64,000 nt of DNA from Pseudomonas bubulae (GCF_900618535.1 NZ_UYJA01000007.1:1-64000), one strand, 5' to 3'; numbered from the stretch's first letter, positions 9,929 through 18,835 are shown. Notes: a model not told the origin generated them from the sequence alone. A program made the numbers and translations.

Positions 9929-10504
9929 ATGGATGTGGCTGTCTCATCGACAGAACAGCACTTTGGATGGCGGCTACGGCTGATTTCCTTTTGCCTGTTA
10001 CTGCTGAGCACTCCTTGTCTGGTTCAGGCTCAAACGCCCATCAACCTGGCGGATCAGCGCGCCAAGGCCGTGACCCAGGTTGTGCTAGGCATCCTCAGTT
10101 ATGCGCGCTGGCCCACAGAGCCGGCACAACTGCAGTTGTGCGTGATCGGCCCCACCGAATACACCGATGACCTGCTCAAGGGCGCGACCCAGTCTACTGG
10201 CCGACCGGTGCAGGTGCGTCGCGTGCTGGCGAGTGACCCCGGCATCGCCAGCAGTTGCAACGCGGTATACCTGGGCAAGCTGAGCGCCGACGAGCGCAGT
10301 CGCCTGTTTAGCAGCCTCAACACCAAGGCGGTGCTGAGCATCAGCGAAGACGGTGACCAATGCACCGTGGGTAGCCTGTTTTGCCTGCATGTGCGTGATG
10401 AGCAAGTGTCGTTCGAGGTCAACCTCGACTCCGTCGCCCGCAGCGGTGTACGTATTCACCCCAGCGTGTTGCAACTGTCACGCCGTCGGGCGGCGCAGCC
10501 ATGA
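9929..10504 (+). CDS. yfiR: YfiR-type periplasmic repressor of diguanylate cyclase
   Basis: 191 residues with an N-terminal signal peptide (hydrophobic LISFCLLLLSTPCLVQA ending at an AQA-type cleavage site), so the mature protein is periplasmic. In P. aeruginosa YfiR binds the periplasmic part of the inner-membrane cyclase YfiN and silences it; YfiB relieves this by sequestering YfiR. The body shows the family pattern, with the VTQVVLGILSYARWP segment after the signal peptide and several cysteines. I choose the ATG at 9929 because it directly precedes the signal peptide; an upstream in-frame GTG at 9875 would add 18 unlikely residues. The stop overlaps the yfiN start (ATGA), indicating an operon. 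Confidence 0.88.
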   Translation: MDVAVSSTEQHFGWRLRLISFCLLLLSTPCLVQAQTPINLADQRAKAVTQVVLGILSYARWPTEPAQLQLCVIGPTEYTDDLLKGATQSTGRPVQVRRVLASDPGIASSCNAVYLGKLSADERSRLFSSLNTKAVLSISEDGDQCTVGSLFCLHVRDEQVSFEVNLDSVARSGVRIHPSVLQLSRRRAAQP

Positions 10505-11772
10505 GCGGGTTGAATGCGCCGCAACGACGTCGCCGGCTGCGTTCGGTGTTGCGCCGTGGGCATCTTGGCGTGGCACTGGTTGCGGTGACACTGGCCAGCG
10601 CCTCCATGACCCTGCTGGGCGTGCTGGCGCTCAAGGTCTATGCCGATCACAACCTGCACCTGATTGCCCGCTCCATCAACTACACCGTGGAAGCGGCCGT
10701 GGTGTTTGACGACCCCGGGGCAGCAACCGAGGCCCTGGCCTTGATTGCTTCCACCGAAGCGGTCGCCGAGGCTCAGGTGTATACCGCCGAGGGTGAACTG
10801 CTCGCGCAATGGCAGCGTCCGCAAACCGATCTGCTGTCCAGGGTCGAAATGCTGTTGGCCGATGGCTTGCTGCAGCAGCCGATCAGCATGCCGATTTTGC
10901 ATCAGGGCCAGGAGGTTGGCCGGGTCGTTCTGCGCGGGCATGGCGCCAATATGCTGCGTTTTTTGCTTAGCGGCTTGCTTGGCGTGCTGGTGTGTACCGC
11001 GCTCAGTGCCTGGAGTGCGCTGTACCTGTCGCGCCGGCTGCTGGATGGCATTACCGGGCCTTTGCAGCAGCTGGCGCAAGTGGCCCACGCTGCCCGTCGT
11101 GAACGTGCGTTCGATCGTCGCGTACCGCCCGCGCATATTGCCGAGCTCGATAGTCTGGGCAACGACTTCAATGCCCTGCTCGACGAGCTGGAGTCATGGC
11201 AAAGCCATCTGCAAAACGAAAATGAGGCCCTGGCCCATCAGGCCAGCCACGATTCGCTCACCAACCTGCCTAACCGCGCCTACTTTGAAGCCCGGTTGAC
11301 GCGCACTCTGCGCTCGCTCAATAAAACGCGGGATAAGGCTGCGGTGCTGTTTCTCGACAGTGACCGCTTCAAGGGCATCAATGATGCCTACGGCCATGCC
11401 GCCGGTGATGCGGTGCTGGTAGCGGTAGCAACGCGCATTCGTGCGCAACTGCGTGAAGACGACGTAGTGGCGCGCCTGGGCGGTGACGAATTTGCGATCT
11501 TGCTGACTCCGCTGCACAAAATAGAAGATGCCCAGCGCATTGCCGAGAAGATCATTGCCAGCATGCTTGAGGCCATCGAACTGCCGGGGCAGGTGAGCGT
11601 CGTGACATCGCTGAGTATCGGCATTGCCGTCTACCCCGAACATGGTGCAAGCGCCCAGGAACTGCTCTGTGCAGCGGACTCGGCGATGTACCAGGCCAAG
11701 CGCCTCGCCCGAGGCGGGCAACATGTAGCGGAGTCGGAGCACCCCGCAAACACCGTAAATATCAGGAGCTAA
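10501..11772 (+). CDS. yfiN: YfiN/TpbB diguanylate cyclase
   Basis: 423-residue inner-membrane enzyme that makes cyclic di-GMP from two GTP and so promotes biofilm and exopolysaccharide. Order of parts: a membrane segment near residues 20-40, a periplasmic PAS-like loop that would bind YfiR, a second membrane segment around residues 150-180, a HAMP region, and a GGDEF domain. The active-site GGDEF is intact at residues 327-331 and the inhibitory RxxD site (REDD) sits at 318-321 with correct spacing, so product inhibition is expected. Start overlaps yfiR; yfiB follows after seven bases. Because yfiB looks broken, YfiR may hold this enzyme off in this strain. Confidence 0.93.
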   Translation: MSGLNAPQRRRRLRSVLRRGHLGVALVAVTLASASMTLLGVLALKVYADHNLHLIARSINYTVEAAVVFDDPGAATEALALIASTEAVAEAQVYTAEGELLAQWQRPQTDLLSRVEMLLADGLLQQPISMPILHQGQEVGRVVLRGHGANMLRFLLSGLLGVLVCTALSAWSALYLSRRLLDGITGPLQQLAQVAHAARRERAFDRRVPPAHIAELDSLGNDFNALLDELESWQSHLQNENEALAHQASHDSLTNLPNRAYFEARLTRTLRSLNKTRDKAAVLFLDSDRFKGINDAYGHAAGDAVLVAVATRIRAQLREDDVVARLGGDEFAILLTPLHKIEDAQRIAEKIIASMLEAIELPGQVSVVTSLSIGIAVYPEHGASAQELLCAADSAMYQAKRLARGGQHVAESEHPANTVNIRS

Positions 11773-11779
11773 CTCAAAA

Positions 11780-12282
11780 ATGCGTGCATTGACCCAGCGT
11801 TATCTGCAGTTTTTCAGCGTTGCCTTGTTGTTGGCCACGTTGTCGTTGACCGGTTGCCAGACTCCCCCGCCAAAGGGTCTGACCCCGGCGCAGATTGCGG
11901 TCCTCAAGGAACAGGCTTTGAGTTGACCGAGGAGGGCTGGGCATTTGGTCTTTCGGGCAAAGTGCTGTTTGGCAGCGACCTTGAAGTGCTTAACCCACAG
12001 AGCCAGGAAATCGTTGAGCGTATCGGCACGGCCTTGCTGGGTGCCGATATCCAGCGGGTGCGGGTGGATGGTCACACCGACTCTTCGGGCAAGGAGTCCT
12101 ACAACGAGCAACTGTCGGTACGCCGCGCCAACAGCGTGGTCAAGGCCCTGACCAAAGTTGGCATGCGCCCTGAGAATATCCAGGTCCGTGGGTTGGGTAG
12201 TCGCGAGCCGGTAGCCAGCAACAACACCCGGGCCGGGCGTACGGAAAACCGCCGTGTGTCGATTGTGGTGATTGCCGACTGA
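11780..12282 (+). pseudogene. yfiB: yfiB, OmpA-like outer-membrane lipoprotein, apparent frameshift
   Basis: The reading frame from the ATG at 11780 (AGGAG upstream) encodes a lipoprotein signal with lipobox LTGC at residues 23-26 and then LTPAQIAVLKEQ, just as in YfiB. It stops after 48 residues at TGA 11924-11926. The rest of YfiB continues in another frame from GFELTEEGWAF, through the OmpA peptidoglycan-binding domain (VDGHTDSSG, NRRVSIVV), to 12282. Adding one G at 11914-11915 (CAGGCT to CAGGGCT) restores a continuous 167-residue protein. YfiB normally captures YfiR and frees YfiN. The break is either a real inactivation or a homopolymer sequencing error. The domain alone, without signal peptide, would not reach the outer membrane. 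Confidence 0.85.
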
Positions 12283-12292
12283 TAAGCCGGGT

Positions 12293-12330
12293 CCGTAGCA
12301 GCTGCCTCGTTCCTTCGGCAGCTGCTACGG
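12293..12330. repeat. GTAGCAGCTGCC-type inverted repeat, possible bidirectional terminator
   Basis: A 14-bp perfect stem (CCGTAGCAGCTGCC at 12293-12306, complement at 12317-12330) lies between the convergent yfi operon and the LysR gene. The same unit recurs at 18836, 21734 and 43539, so it is a dispersed repeat. There is no T tract, so a termination role is inferred from position only. Confidence 0.7.
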
Positions 12331-12340
12331 GCCGGTGTGG

Positions 12341-13288
12341 TCAGTCCACAAACCTCATGCCCCGGGTCTCGCCCAGCAACAGCGGTGCATTCAGTTCCGT
12401 CACTTCGCGGATGTAATCCCATAGCAGGGTGATGCGTTTCAACTTCCTCAGATCTTCGCGGCAGTACATCCAGAACTGCCGTGTCAGGGTGACCTCGCCC
12501 GGCAATACCGGCAGCAAACGCGGGTCCTGGGCGGCCAGAAAGCACGGCAAAATCGCCAGCGAGCGGCCCTGCTGCGCTGCCACGAATTGCGCAATCACGC
12601 TGGTGCTGCGCAGGTTGGCGCTGGCGCCAGGCAGCACGTTGGCCAGGTACAGCAGCTCCGAACTGAACGCCAGATCGTCCACATAGCTAATAAAAGTGTG
12701 CTCGGCCAAATCCGCCGCCCGGTTGATAGGCGGGTGCTGGTCCAGATACTCCTGGGTGGCATACAGCTGCAAGCGGTAGTCGCATAGCTTGCAGCACACA
12801 TAGGGCCCGTGTTCCGGACGCTCCAGCGCGATCACGATATCCGCCTCGCGCTTGGACAGGCTGATGAAGTGCGGCAGGGGCAGGATATCCACTGAAATGG
12901 CCGGGTAGGCGTCGACAAAATGGCTGAGCTGAGGGGTGATAAAAAAGCTCCCGAACCCCTCCGTGCAACCCATGCGCACATGCCCGGACAACGCCACCCC
13001 CGACCCCGACACCTGCTCGCAGGCCATATGCAGGGTACTTTCGATGGCCTCGGCATAGCCCAGCAAGCGCTGGCCCTCGTTGGTCAGGGTGAAGCCGTTG
13101 GTGCGCGATTTTTCAAACAGCAGTGTGCCGAGGGCAGCCTCCAGCGAACTGATGCGTCGCGATACGGTGGTGTAGTCCACCGCCAGCCGTTTGGCCGCAG
13201 TGCTGGCTTTACGGGTACGGGCCACCTCGAGAAAAAACTTCAGGTCGTCCCAGTTCAATGCGCTTAACGATGTGATGTTTTTTTGCAT
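12341..13288 (-). CDS. LysR-family regulator, divergent from mmsAB
   Basis: 315 residues with an N-terminal winged helix-turn-helix (DDLKFFLEVARTRKASTAAKRL, VDYTTVSRRISSLEAALG, about residues 15-60) and a LysR substrate-binding domain. The ATG at 13288 is chosen over one 14 codons upstream because the LysR fold begins just after it. It is transcribed away from mmsA across a 114-base gap that contains a perfect 11-bp inverted repeat, so it probably controls mmsAB and itself. P. aeruginosa uses an AraC-type MmsR at this point; here the regulator is of a different family. The inducer is unknown, with 3-hydroxyisobutyrate or a relative a guess. Confidence 0.88.
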   Translation of the reverse strand: MQKNITSLSALNWDDLKFFLEVARTRKASTAAKRLAVDYTTVSRRISSLEAALGTLLFEKSRTNGFTLTNEGQRLLGYAEAIESTLHMACEQVSGSGVALSGHVRMGCTEGFGSFFITPQLSHFVDAYPAISVDILPLPHFISLSKREADIVIALERPEHGPYVCCKLCDYRLQLYATQEYLDQHPPINRAADLAEHTFISYVDDLAFSSELLYLANVLPGASANLRSTSVIAQFVAAQQGRSLAILPCFLAAQDPRLLPVLPGEVTLTRQFWMYCREDLRKLKRITLLWDYIREVTELNAPLLLGETRGMRFVD

Positions 13289-13304
13289 GTTTGATCGGCT
13301 TTTA

Positions 13305-13331
13305 TGTGCGTTCTTATTAGAAGAACGCACA
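13305..13331. promoter_or_regulatory. Perfect palindrome, likely LysR operator for mmsA
   Basis: TGTGCGTTCTT (13305-13315) and AAGAACGCACA (13321-13331) are perfect inverted repeats around ATTAG. The inner part TTCTT-N5-AAGAA fits the LysR T-N11-A operator form. It sits 17 bases from the regulator start codon and 71 bases before mmsA, right for both autoregulation and activation. Confidence 0.7.
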
Positions 13332-13402
13332 CCTATACTCCAAAAACAGTCCTGCGACCAATCTGGACAGCCCTACTTAAAATAATAATGCCGGAGACTT
13401 CC

Positions 13403-14917
13403 ATGAACGTTTCTACCACCCCGTACCAAAACGCCCGCCTGCTGATCGATGGCGAATGGGTCGAGTCGCAGACCACCGAGTGGCACGACATCATCAACCC
13501 CGCCACTCAGCAAGTGCTGGCCAAAGTACCGTTTGCCACTGCCGCTGAAGTCAACGCCGCCATCGCTGCCGCCCAGCGCGCTTTCCAGACCTGGAAGCTG
13601 ACGCCCATTGGCGCGCGCATGCGCATCATGCTCAAGCTGCAGGCGCTGATTCGCGAGCACTCCAAGCGCATCGCCACTGTGCTCAGTGCCGAACAGGGTA
13701 AAACCATTGCCGACGCCGAGGGCGATATTTTCCGCGGCCTGGAAGTGGTCGAGCATGCTTGCTCCATCGGCACCTTGCAGATGGGTGAATTCGCTGAAAA
13801 CGTTGCGGGCGGGGTGGATACCTACACCTTGCGCCAACCTATCGGGGTCTGCGCCGGGATCACACCGTTCAATTTCCCGGCCATGATTCCGCTATGGATG
13901 TTCCCGATGGCCATCGCCTGCGGTAACACCTTCGTTCTCAAACCGTCCGAGCAAGACCCGCTCTCGACCTTGATGCTGGTCGAGCTGGCGCTGGAAGCCG
14001 GGGTCCCGCCGGGTGTGCTCAACGTCGTGCATGGCGGCAAGGATGTGGTGGATGCGCTGTGCACCCACACCGATATCAAAGCGGTTTCGTTCGTTGGCTC
14101 AACCGCCGTCGGTACCCACGTTTATGACCTGGCGGGCCGTCACGGCAAGCGCGTGCAATCGATGATGGGCGCGAAAAACCACGCCGTGGTGTTGGCCGAT
14201 GCCAACCGCGAGCAAACCCTCAACGCGCTGGTCGGTGCCGGCTTTGGCGCAGCCGGCCAACGCTGTATGGCTACCTCGGTGGTGGTACTGGTGGGGGCGG
14301 CGAAAAAATGGCTGCCGGATCTCAAGGCGCTGGCGCAAAAACTCAAGGTCAACGCCGGCAGCGAGGCGGGTACGGATGTAGGTCCGGTGATCTCCAGGCG
14401 TGCTAAAGAGCGGGTACTGGGGTTGATCGAAAGCGGCATCAAAGAAGGCGCAGTGCTGGAACTGGATGGCCGCAACATCAAGGTCCCGGGTTTCGAACAA
14501 GGCAACTTTATCGGTCCGACCCTGTTTTCCGGGGTCACCACCGATATGCAAATCTATACCCAGGAAATTTTCGGCCCGGTGCTGGTGGTGATTGAGGTCG
14601 ATACCCTCGACCAGGCCATTGCACTGGTCAACGCCAACCCGTTTGGCAACGGCACCGGCCTGTTTACCCAAAGCGGCGCTGCAGCGCGCAAGTTCCAGAC
14701 TGAAATCGATGTGGGCCAGGTCGGTATCAATATTCCGATCCCGGTGCCGGTGCCGTTCTTCAGCTTCACGGGTTCCCGTGGCTCGAAACTCGGTGATCTT
14801 GGCCCGTACGGCAAGCAAGTGGTGCAGTTCTATACTCAAACCAAGACCGTCACCAGTCGCTGGTTCGACGATGACAGCGTGAATGATGGCGTCAACACAA
14901 CCATCAATCTTCGTTGA
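13403..14917 (+). CDS. mmsA: CoA-acylating methylmalonate-semialdehyde dehydrogenase
   Basis: 504 residues, the usual MmsA length. It oxidises methylmalonate semialdehyde (and malonate semialdehyde) to propionyl-CoA (acetyl-CoA) with NAD and CoA, the last step of valine catabolism. It is an aldehyde dehydrogenase fold with the MmsA-typical TPFNFPAMIPLWMFP segment and catalytic Cys288 in GQRCMATS. The NAD-binding segment FVGSTAVG is also present. The start at 13403 has GGAG seven bases upstream; an ATG five codons earlier is possible. mmsB follows after 11 bases, so the two are one transcript, probably driven from the palindrome-containing gap shared with the LysR gene. Confidence 0.95.
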   Translation: MNVSTTPYQNARLLIDGEWVESQTTEWHDIINPATQQVLAKVPFATAAEVNAAIAAAQRAFQTWKLTPIGARMRIMLKLQALIREHSKRIATVLSAEQGKTIADAEGDIFRGLEVVEHACSIGTLQMGEFAENVAGGVDTYTLRQPIGVCAGITPFNFPAMIPLWMFPMAIACGNTFVLKPSEQDPLSTLMLVELALEAGVPPGVLNVVHGGKDVVDALCTHTDIKAVSFVGSTAVGTHVYDLAGRHGKRVQSMMGAKNHAVVLADANREQTLNALVGAGFGAAGQRCMATSVVVLVGAAKKWLPDLKALAQKLKVNAGSEAGTDVGPVISRRAKERVLGLIESGIKEGAVLELDGRNIKVPGFEQGNFIGPTLFSGVTTDMQIYTQEIFGPVLVVIEVDTLDQAIALVNANPFGNGTGLFTQSGAAARKFQTEIDVGQVGINIPIPVPVPFFSFTGSRGSKLGDLGPYGKQVVQFYTQTKTVTSRWFDDDSVNDGVNTTINLR

Positions 14918-14928
14918 GGGCACACAGC

Positions 14929-15816
14929 ATGAATATCGCATTTATCGGCCTGGGCAACATGGGCGCACCAATGGCGCGCAACCTGCTCAAGGCCGGGCAT
15001 TCGCTGAACCTGTTTGATCTGAACCAAAGCATTCTCGCCGAGCTGGCCGCCCTGGGTGGCCATATCAGCACCTCGCCTCGGGAGGCCGCCCAAGGCACCG
15101 AACTGGTGATCACCATGCTCCCGGCTGCTGCCCATGTGCGCAGCGTGTGGCTGGGTGAGGACGGCGTGCTGGCTGGCATCGGCGCAGGTGTACCCGCCGT
15201 GGATTGCAGCACCATCGACCCGCAGACCGCCCGCGATGTCGCCGCTGCAGCCGCCAAACAGGGCGTGCAGATGGCCGATGCGCCGGTGTCCGGCGGCACC
15301 GGTGGCGCGCAGGCGGGCACCCTGACCTTTATGGTCGGCGCTCCCCAGGCGCTGTTCGACACCCTGCACCCTGTACTCGAACAAATGGGCCGCAACATCG
15401 TCCATTGCGGGGATGTGGGCACCGGCCAAGTGGCTAAAATCTGCAACAACCTGCTGCTCGGGATCTCCATGGTCGGCGTCAGCGAGGCCATGGCCCTGGG
15501 GGCTGCACTGGGTATCGACAGCGAAGTACTGGCCGGGGTGATCAACAGCTCCACCGGGCGCTGCTGGAGCTCGGAGGTGTACAACCCGTGGCCGGGCATC
15601 GTTGAAACCGCCCCTGCGTCACGCGGCTATACCGGTGGATTTGGTGCCGAGCTGATGCTCAAGGATCTGGGGCTGGCCACCGAGGCGGCACGTCAGGCCC
15701 ACCAGCCTGTGGTGATGGGTGCCGTGGCGCAACAGCTGTATCAGGCCATGAGCCTGCGCGGCGAAGGCGGCAAGGATTTCTCGGCCATCATCAACAGCTA
15801 TCGCAAACCTCAGTAA
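14929..15816 (+). CDS. mmsB: 3-hydroxyisobutyrate dehydrogenase
   Basis: 295 residues. It oxidises 3-hydroxyisobutyrate to methylmalonate semialdehyde with NAD, feeding MmsA in valine breakdown. The N-terminal dinucleotide fold starts at once (IAFIGLGNMGAPMARNL, with GxGxxG at residues 7-12), the substrate loop DAPVSGGTGGAQAGTLTFM is typical, and the catalytic lysine lies in GQVAKICNN. The ATG at 14929 has GAGGG about nine bases upstream. A strong hairpin terminator follows within 15 bases, closing the mmsAB operon. Confidence 0.94.
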   Translation: MNIAFIGLGNMGAPMARNLLKAGHSLNLFDLNQSILAELAALGGHISTSPREAAQGTELVITMLPAAAHVRSVWLGEDGVLAGIGAGVPAVDCSTIDPQTARDVAAAAAKQGVQMADAPVSGGTGGAQAGTLTFMVGAPQALFDTLHPVLEQMGRNIVHCGDVGTGQVAKICNNLLLGISMVGVSEAMALGAALGIDSEVLAGVINSSTGRCWSSEVYNPWPGIVETAPASRGYTGGFGAELMLKDLGLATEAARQAHQPVVMGAVAQQLYQAMSLRGEGGKDFSAIINSYRKPQ

Positions 15817-15828
15817 CTGGTCGCTTTA

Positions 15829-15864
15829 CCGGGAGCCCGCGTCGGGCGGGCTCCCGGGTTTTTT
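15829..15864. terminator. Terminator between mmsB and the cupin gene
   Basis: GGGAGCCCGC and GCGGGCTCCC pair across a short loop around 15841-15844 and are followed by TTTTTT on the plus strand. It ends mmsAB and may also act for the convergent cupin gene. Confidence 0.88.
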
Positions 15865-15876
15865 GCGTGGTTTCAC

Positions 15877-16221
15877 TCAGGCAAAAACGAAATACTTGCG
15901 CACGGTTTCAACCACTTCCCATGTGCCTTTCATGCCCGGCTCGACCACAAAGATATCCCCGGCCCGCAGATGGATCGGTTCTTTGCCCTCTGGGGTGATG
16001 ATGCAATAGCCCTCACGGAAATCGCAGTATTCCCACTTCACATATTCCACATACCACTTGCCGGGCGTGCAAATCCACGTGCCCATGATCTTGCTGCCGT
16101 CTTCGCTGGTGTAGGCGTTGAGGTTGACGGTATGGGGGTCGCCCTCGAGTTTTTCCCATTTGCAGGCATCGAGCACGGGCAGGGGGTGGGTGTCACGAAG
16201 CACGGTGATTGGCGCAGACAT
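15877..16221 (-). CDS. Small cupin-domain protein (DUF861/Cupin_3 type)
   Basis: 114 residues forming one cupin barrel. The TPGKWYVEYVKWEYCDFREGYCIITPEG segment, split by a glycine-rich turn, followed by HLRAGDIFVVEPGMKGTWEV, is the Cupin_3 pattern also seen in EutQ-like and ureidoglycine-type proteins. There are few histidines, so metal binding is uncertain. GGAGG precedes the ATG at good spacing. It stands alone between two terminators, separate from the mms genes and the permease. Its substrate cannot be told from the sequence. Confidence 0.8.
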   Translation of the reverse strand: MSAPITVLRDTHPLPVLDACKWEKLEGDPHTVNLNAYTSEDGSKIMGTWICTPGKWYVEYVKWEYCDFREGYCIITPEGKEPIHLRAGDIFVVEPGMKGTWEVVETVRKYFVFA

Positions 16222-16305
16222 AAAACCTCCGGTGATGGGTTATCGAACCTCACCCTAACCGCAGCGATACTCTGACAGATGCCTGGTTCCGACCCCCAGA
16301 TGCGC

Positions 16306-16341
16306 AAAAGCCCCGGCACTGTTTTCAGTGCCGGGGCTTTT
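16306..16341 (-). terminator. Terminator of the amino acid permease gene
   Basis: A perfect 15-bp stem (AAAAGCCCCGGCACT and complement) with a six-base loop. Flanking A and T runs make it able to work on either strand. It lies 17 bases past the permease stop. Confidence 0.92.
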
Positions 16342-16358
16342 TTGTAACAGCCAAATGC

Positions 16359-17762
16359 TTAGTGCGAGTTGGCCAGAGCCTTACCGGTGCGCAGGCGCAG
16401 CACATAGAAGCCGTAGATGATCAGCAGCCACACCGGAATCGCATACACCGACGCACGAACGTCGGGGATCATCCAGATAACCGAGACAATCACCGCCATA
16501 AACACCAGGCACAGGATATTGCTGAACGGGAACCAGAATGCCTTGAACGAAGGCGTCATGCCCTGAACGGCCATGGCCTTGCGGAACTTGATATGGGTGA
16601 GGCTGATCAGTGCCCAGTTGATCATCAGCGAGGCAACCACCAGGGCAAACAGCAGCTCCAGTGCCTTGTGCGGGGCCACATAGTTGACCACCACGCACAA
16701 CAGCGTCACCAGTGCCGACACGCCCAGTGCACGCAACGGCACGCCATTTTTGGTCAGCTTCATCAGGGCTTTGGGGGCATCACCCTGCTCGGCCAGGCCA
16801 AACAGCATGCGGCTGTTGCAGTACACGCCGCTGTTATAGACCGACAGCGCGGCAGTCAGTACCACAAAGTTGAGGATTTGCGCGGCGGTATCACTGCCGA
16901 TCAAGGCAAAGATCTGCACAAACGGGCTGCTGCCGTAGGCATCGCCGCCGGCGCCCAGGGTTACCAGTAACTGGTCCCACGGGTACAGTGCCAGCAGCAC
17001 GGTCAGGGCGCCCACGTAGAAAATAAGGATCCGGTACACCACCTGGTTGATGGCCTTGGGGATCACCTTTTTCGGCTCGCTGGCTTCCGCCGCGGTGATA
17101 CCCACCAGCTCCAGGCCACCGAAGGAAAACATGATAAAGGCCATGGCCATCAGTAGCCCCATGCCGCCATTGGGGAAGAACCCGCCGTGGCTCCACAGGT
17201 TGCTGATCGACGCCTGAGGGCCGCCGGTGCCGCTGAACAGCAGGTAGCAACCCAGGACGATCATGCCGACAATCGCCACCACCTTGATAATGGCAAACCA
17301 GAATTCCATTTCGCCGAACACTTTCACGTTCAGGGTATTGATCAGGTTGACCAGTACAAAGAACACCACGGCGCTGACCCAGGTTGGCACCTCGGGCCAC
17401 CAGAACTGGATGTACTTGCCCACGGCCGTCAGCTCGGCCATGCCCACCAGCACATACAGTACCCAATAGTTCCAGCCCGACAGAAACCCCGCATAACCGC
17501 CCCAGTACTTGTGGGCAAAGTGGCTGAAGGAACCGGCCACTGGCTCTTCGACGATCATTTCACCGAGTTGGCGCATGATCAGGAACGCGATAAAGCCGGC
17601 GATCGCATAGCCCAGGATCATCGACGGCCCGGCCGACTTGAGCACGCCCGCCGACCCCAGAAACAGGCCCGTACCGATAGCGCCGCCCAGGGCAATCAGC
17701 TGGATATGGCGGTTTTTCAAACCGCGTTTGAGTGTGACCGGGGGGGAATTAGCGTCAGCCAT
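16359..17762 (-). CDS. Amino acid permease of the APC superfamily, AroP-like
   Basis: 467 residues with about twelve hydrophobic segments. The start LKRGLKNRHIQLIALGGAIG then TGLFLGSA is the signature of the AroP/PheP/LysP/ProY group of inner-membrane proton symporters, and EASEPKKVIPKAIN is the conserved loop after the fifth to sixth segment. Sequence flavour is closest to aromatic or histidine transporters, but the substrate is not certain. It lies downstream of, and on the same strand as, a LysR gene with a 137-base gap, so that regulator may control it. A strong terminator follows. Confidence 0.88.
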   Translation of the reverse strand: MADANSPPVTLKRGLKNRHIQLIALGGAIGTGLFLGSAGVLKSAGPSMILGYAIAGFIAFLIMRQLGEMIVEEPVAGSFSHFAHKYWGGYAGFLSGWNYWVLYVLVGMAELTAVGKYIQFWWPEVPTWVSAVVFFVLVNLINTLNVKVFGEMEFWFAIIKVVAIVGMIVLGCYLLFSGTGGPQASISNLWSHGGFFPNGGMGLLMAMAFIMFSFGGLELVGITAAEASEPKKVIPKAINQVVYRILIFYVGALTVLLALYPWDQLLVTLGAGGDAYGSSPFVQIFALIGSDTAAQILNFVVLTAALSVYNSGVYCNSRMLFGLAEQGDAPKALMKLTKNGVPLRALGVSALVTLLCVVVNYVAPHKALELLFALVVASLMINWALISLTHIKFRKAMAVQGMTPSFKAFWFPFSNILCLVFMAVIVSVIWMIPDVRASVYAIPVWLLIIYGFYVLRLRTGKALANSH

Positions 17763-17899
17763 CGGGTGCCCTGTGAGTTGTTATTCTCAAAACTGGATAA
17801 AAGTACCCGTGGGCAAAGGCGCCCCGGGTGTCGCAAGCCCCGGATATTACTCTGGGTAAAAACCAAGGCATACAGGCTGGCAGTAAACGGCGACTATTC

Positions 17900-18781
17900 T
17901 TACAAGCTCAAAGCTTCCAGCAATGCCATGGCATAGGTGGGCAATTGCGCAAACGAGCGGGCGCACAGCAGCAATTTACGATCAGCCCATGGCTCGCTCA
18001 AGTTCACCACTTCAAAGGTGCGCGGGGCCTGCCAGCGCTCGATGGTGGCCCTGGGCACAATCCCCAGCCCGGCGCCGCGAGCGACCATGCGCAATACCCC
18101 GTCAAAGCCTTCGGCACGGATACGCACCTGCATGCGACACCCCATATGCAGTGCCTGTTCTTCCAGGTACACCGCCAGCGCGCTGCTGGCCGACAACCCG
18201 ACATAGTCATGGCTCAGGGTGTCGCTGAACGAGAGGCTGGGCCTGTGGGCCAGCGGGTGGTCGAGGGGCATGACCAGTACCAGCGGGTCATCGCGAAAGG
18301 GCCGGGTTTGCAGGTCACGGGTGTCTACCGCGTTGGAGATCACACCGATATCGGCGGCGTCCAGGCGCAGGGCATGGGTGATGCGCAGGCTGGTGAGTTC
18401 TTGCTGGTCGACGCTTATGGCAGGGTGCTGGCGTACAAAGTCGGCGAGCAGCTCGGGCAGGTATTCGGTGAGGGCGGCGGTGTTGCACAGCAGGCGGATA
18501 CGGCCTTTGAAGCCCTGGGCGTATTCGCTCAGGTCGTGGTTCATGCGCTCCACCTGCTGCAACAGTAACCGGGCATGTTGGGCCAGCGCTTGCCCGGCAG
18601 GGGTAGGGCTGATGCCACGACGGCTGCGCTGCAAAAACGCCACGCCCAGGGACGCTTCCATCGCCCGGATCCGCGCACTGGCGGCAGGCAGCGATAGATG
18701 GCTGAGGCTGGCGCCGGCGGTGATATTGCCTGCCTGCAGCACATTCAAATACAGACGCAGGTCAACCAGGTCGAAGTGCAT
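17900..18781 (-). CDS. LysR-family transcriptional regulator
   Basis: 293 residues: helix-turn-helix near residues 5-60 (DLRLYLNVLQAGNITAGASL, LSLPAASARIRAMEASLG) and a periplasmic-binding-type effector domain. The ATG at 18781 has AAGGACC just upstream and puts the helix-turn-helix at the very N-terminus; an in-frame start 15 codons earlier is less likely. It diverges from a TSUP permease gene and is followed on its own strand by the AroP-like permease. A LysR next to a TSUP exporter often controls that transporter; the effector is not evident. Confidence 0.88.
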   Translation of the reverse strand: MHFDLVDLRLYLNVLQAGNITAGASLSHLSLPAASARIRAMEASLGVAFLQRSRRGISPTPAGQALAQHARLLLQQVERMNHDLSEYAQGFKGRIRLLCNTAALTEYLPELLADFVRQHPAISVDQQELTSLRITHALRLDAADIGVISNAVDTRDLQTRPFRDDPLVLVMPLDHPLAHRPSLSFSDTLSHDYVGLSASSALAVYLEEQALHMGCRMQVRIRAEGFDGVLRMVARGAGLGIVPRATIERWQAPRTFEVVNLSEPWADRKLLLCARSFAQLPTYAMALLEALSL

Positions 18782-18835
18782 GAAAGGTCCTTGAAGATCC
18801 TGTAAAGATTCTAAATAGCGCCGCAAACCGCTGTT

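Noticed and set aside
11854..12282. An independent small OmpA-domain gene starting from a TTG
   Set aside because: The lipoprotein signal and the first YfiB residues are present just upstream in another frame, so a frameshifted yfiB explains the data better.
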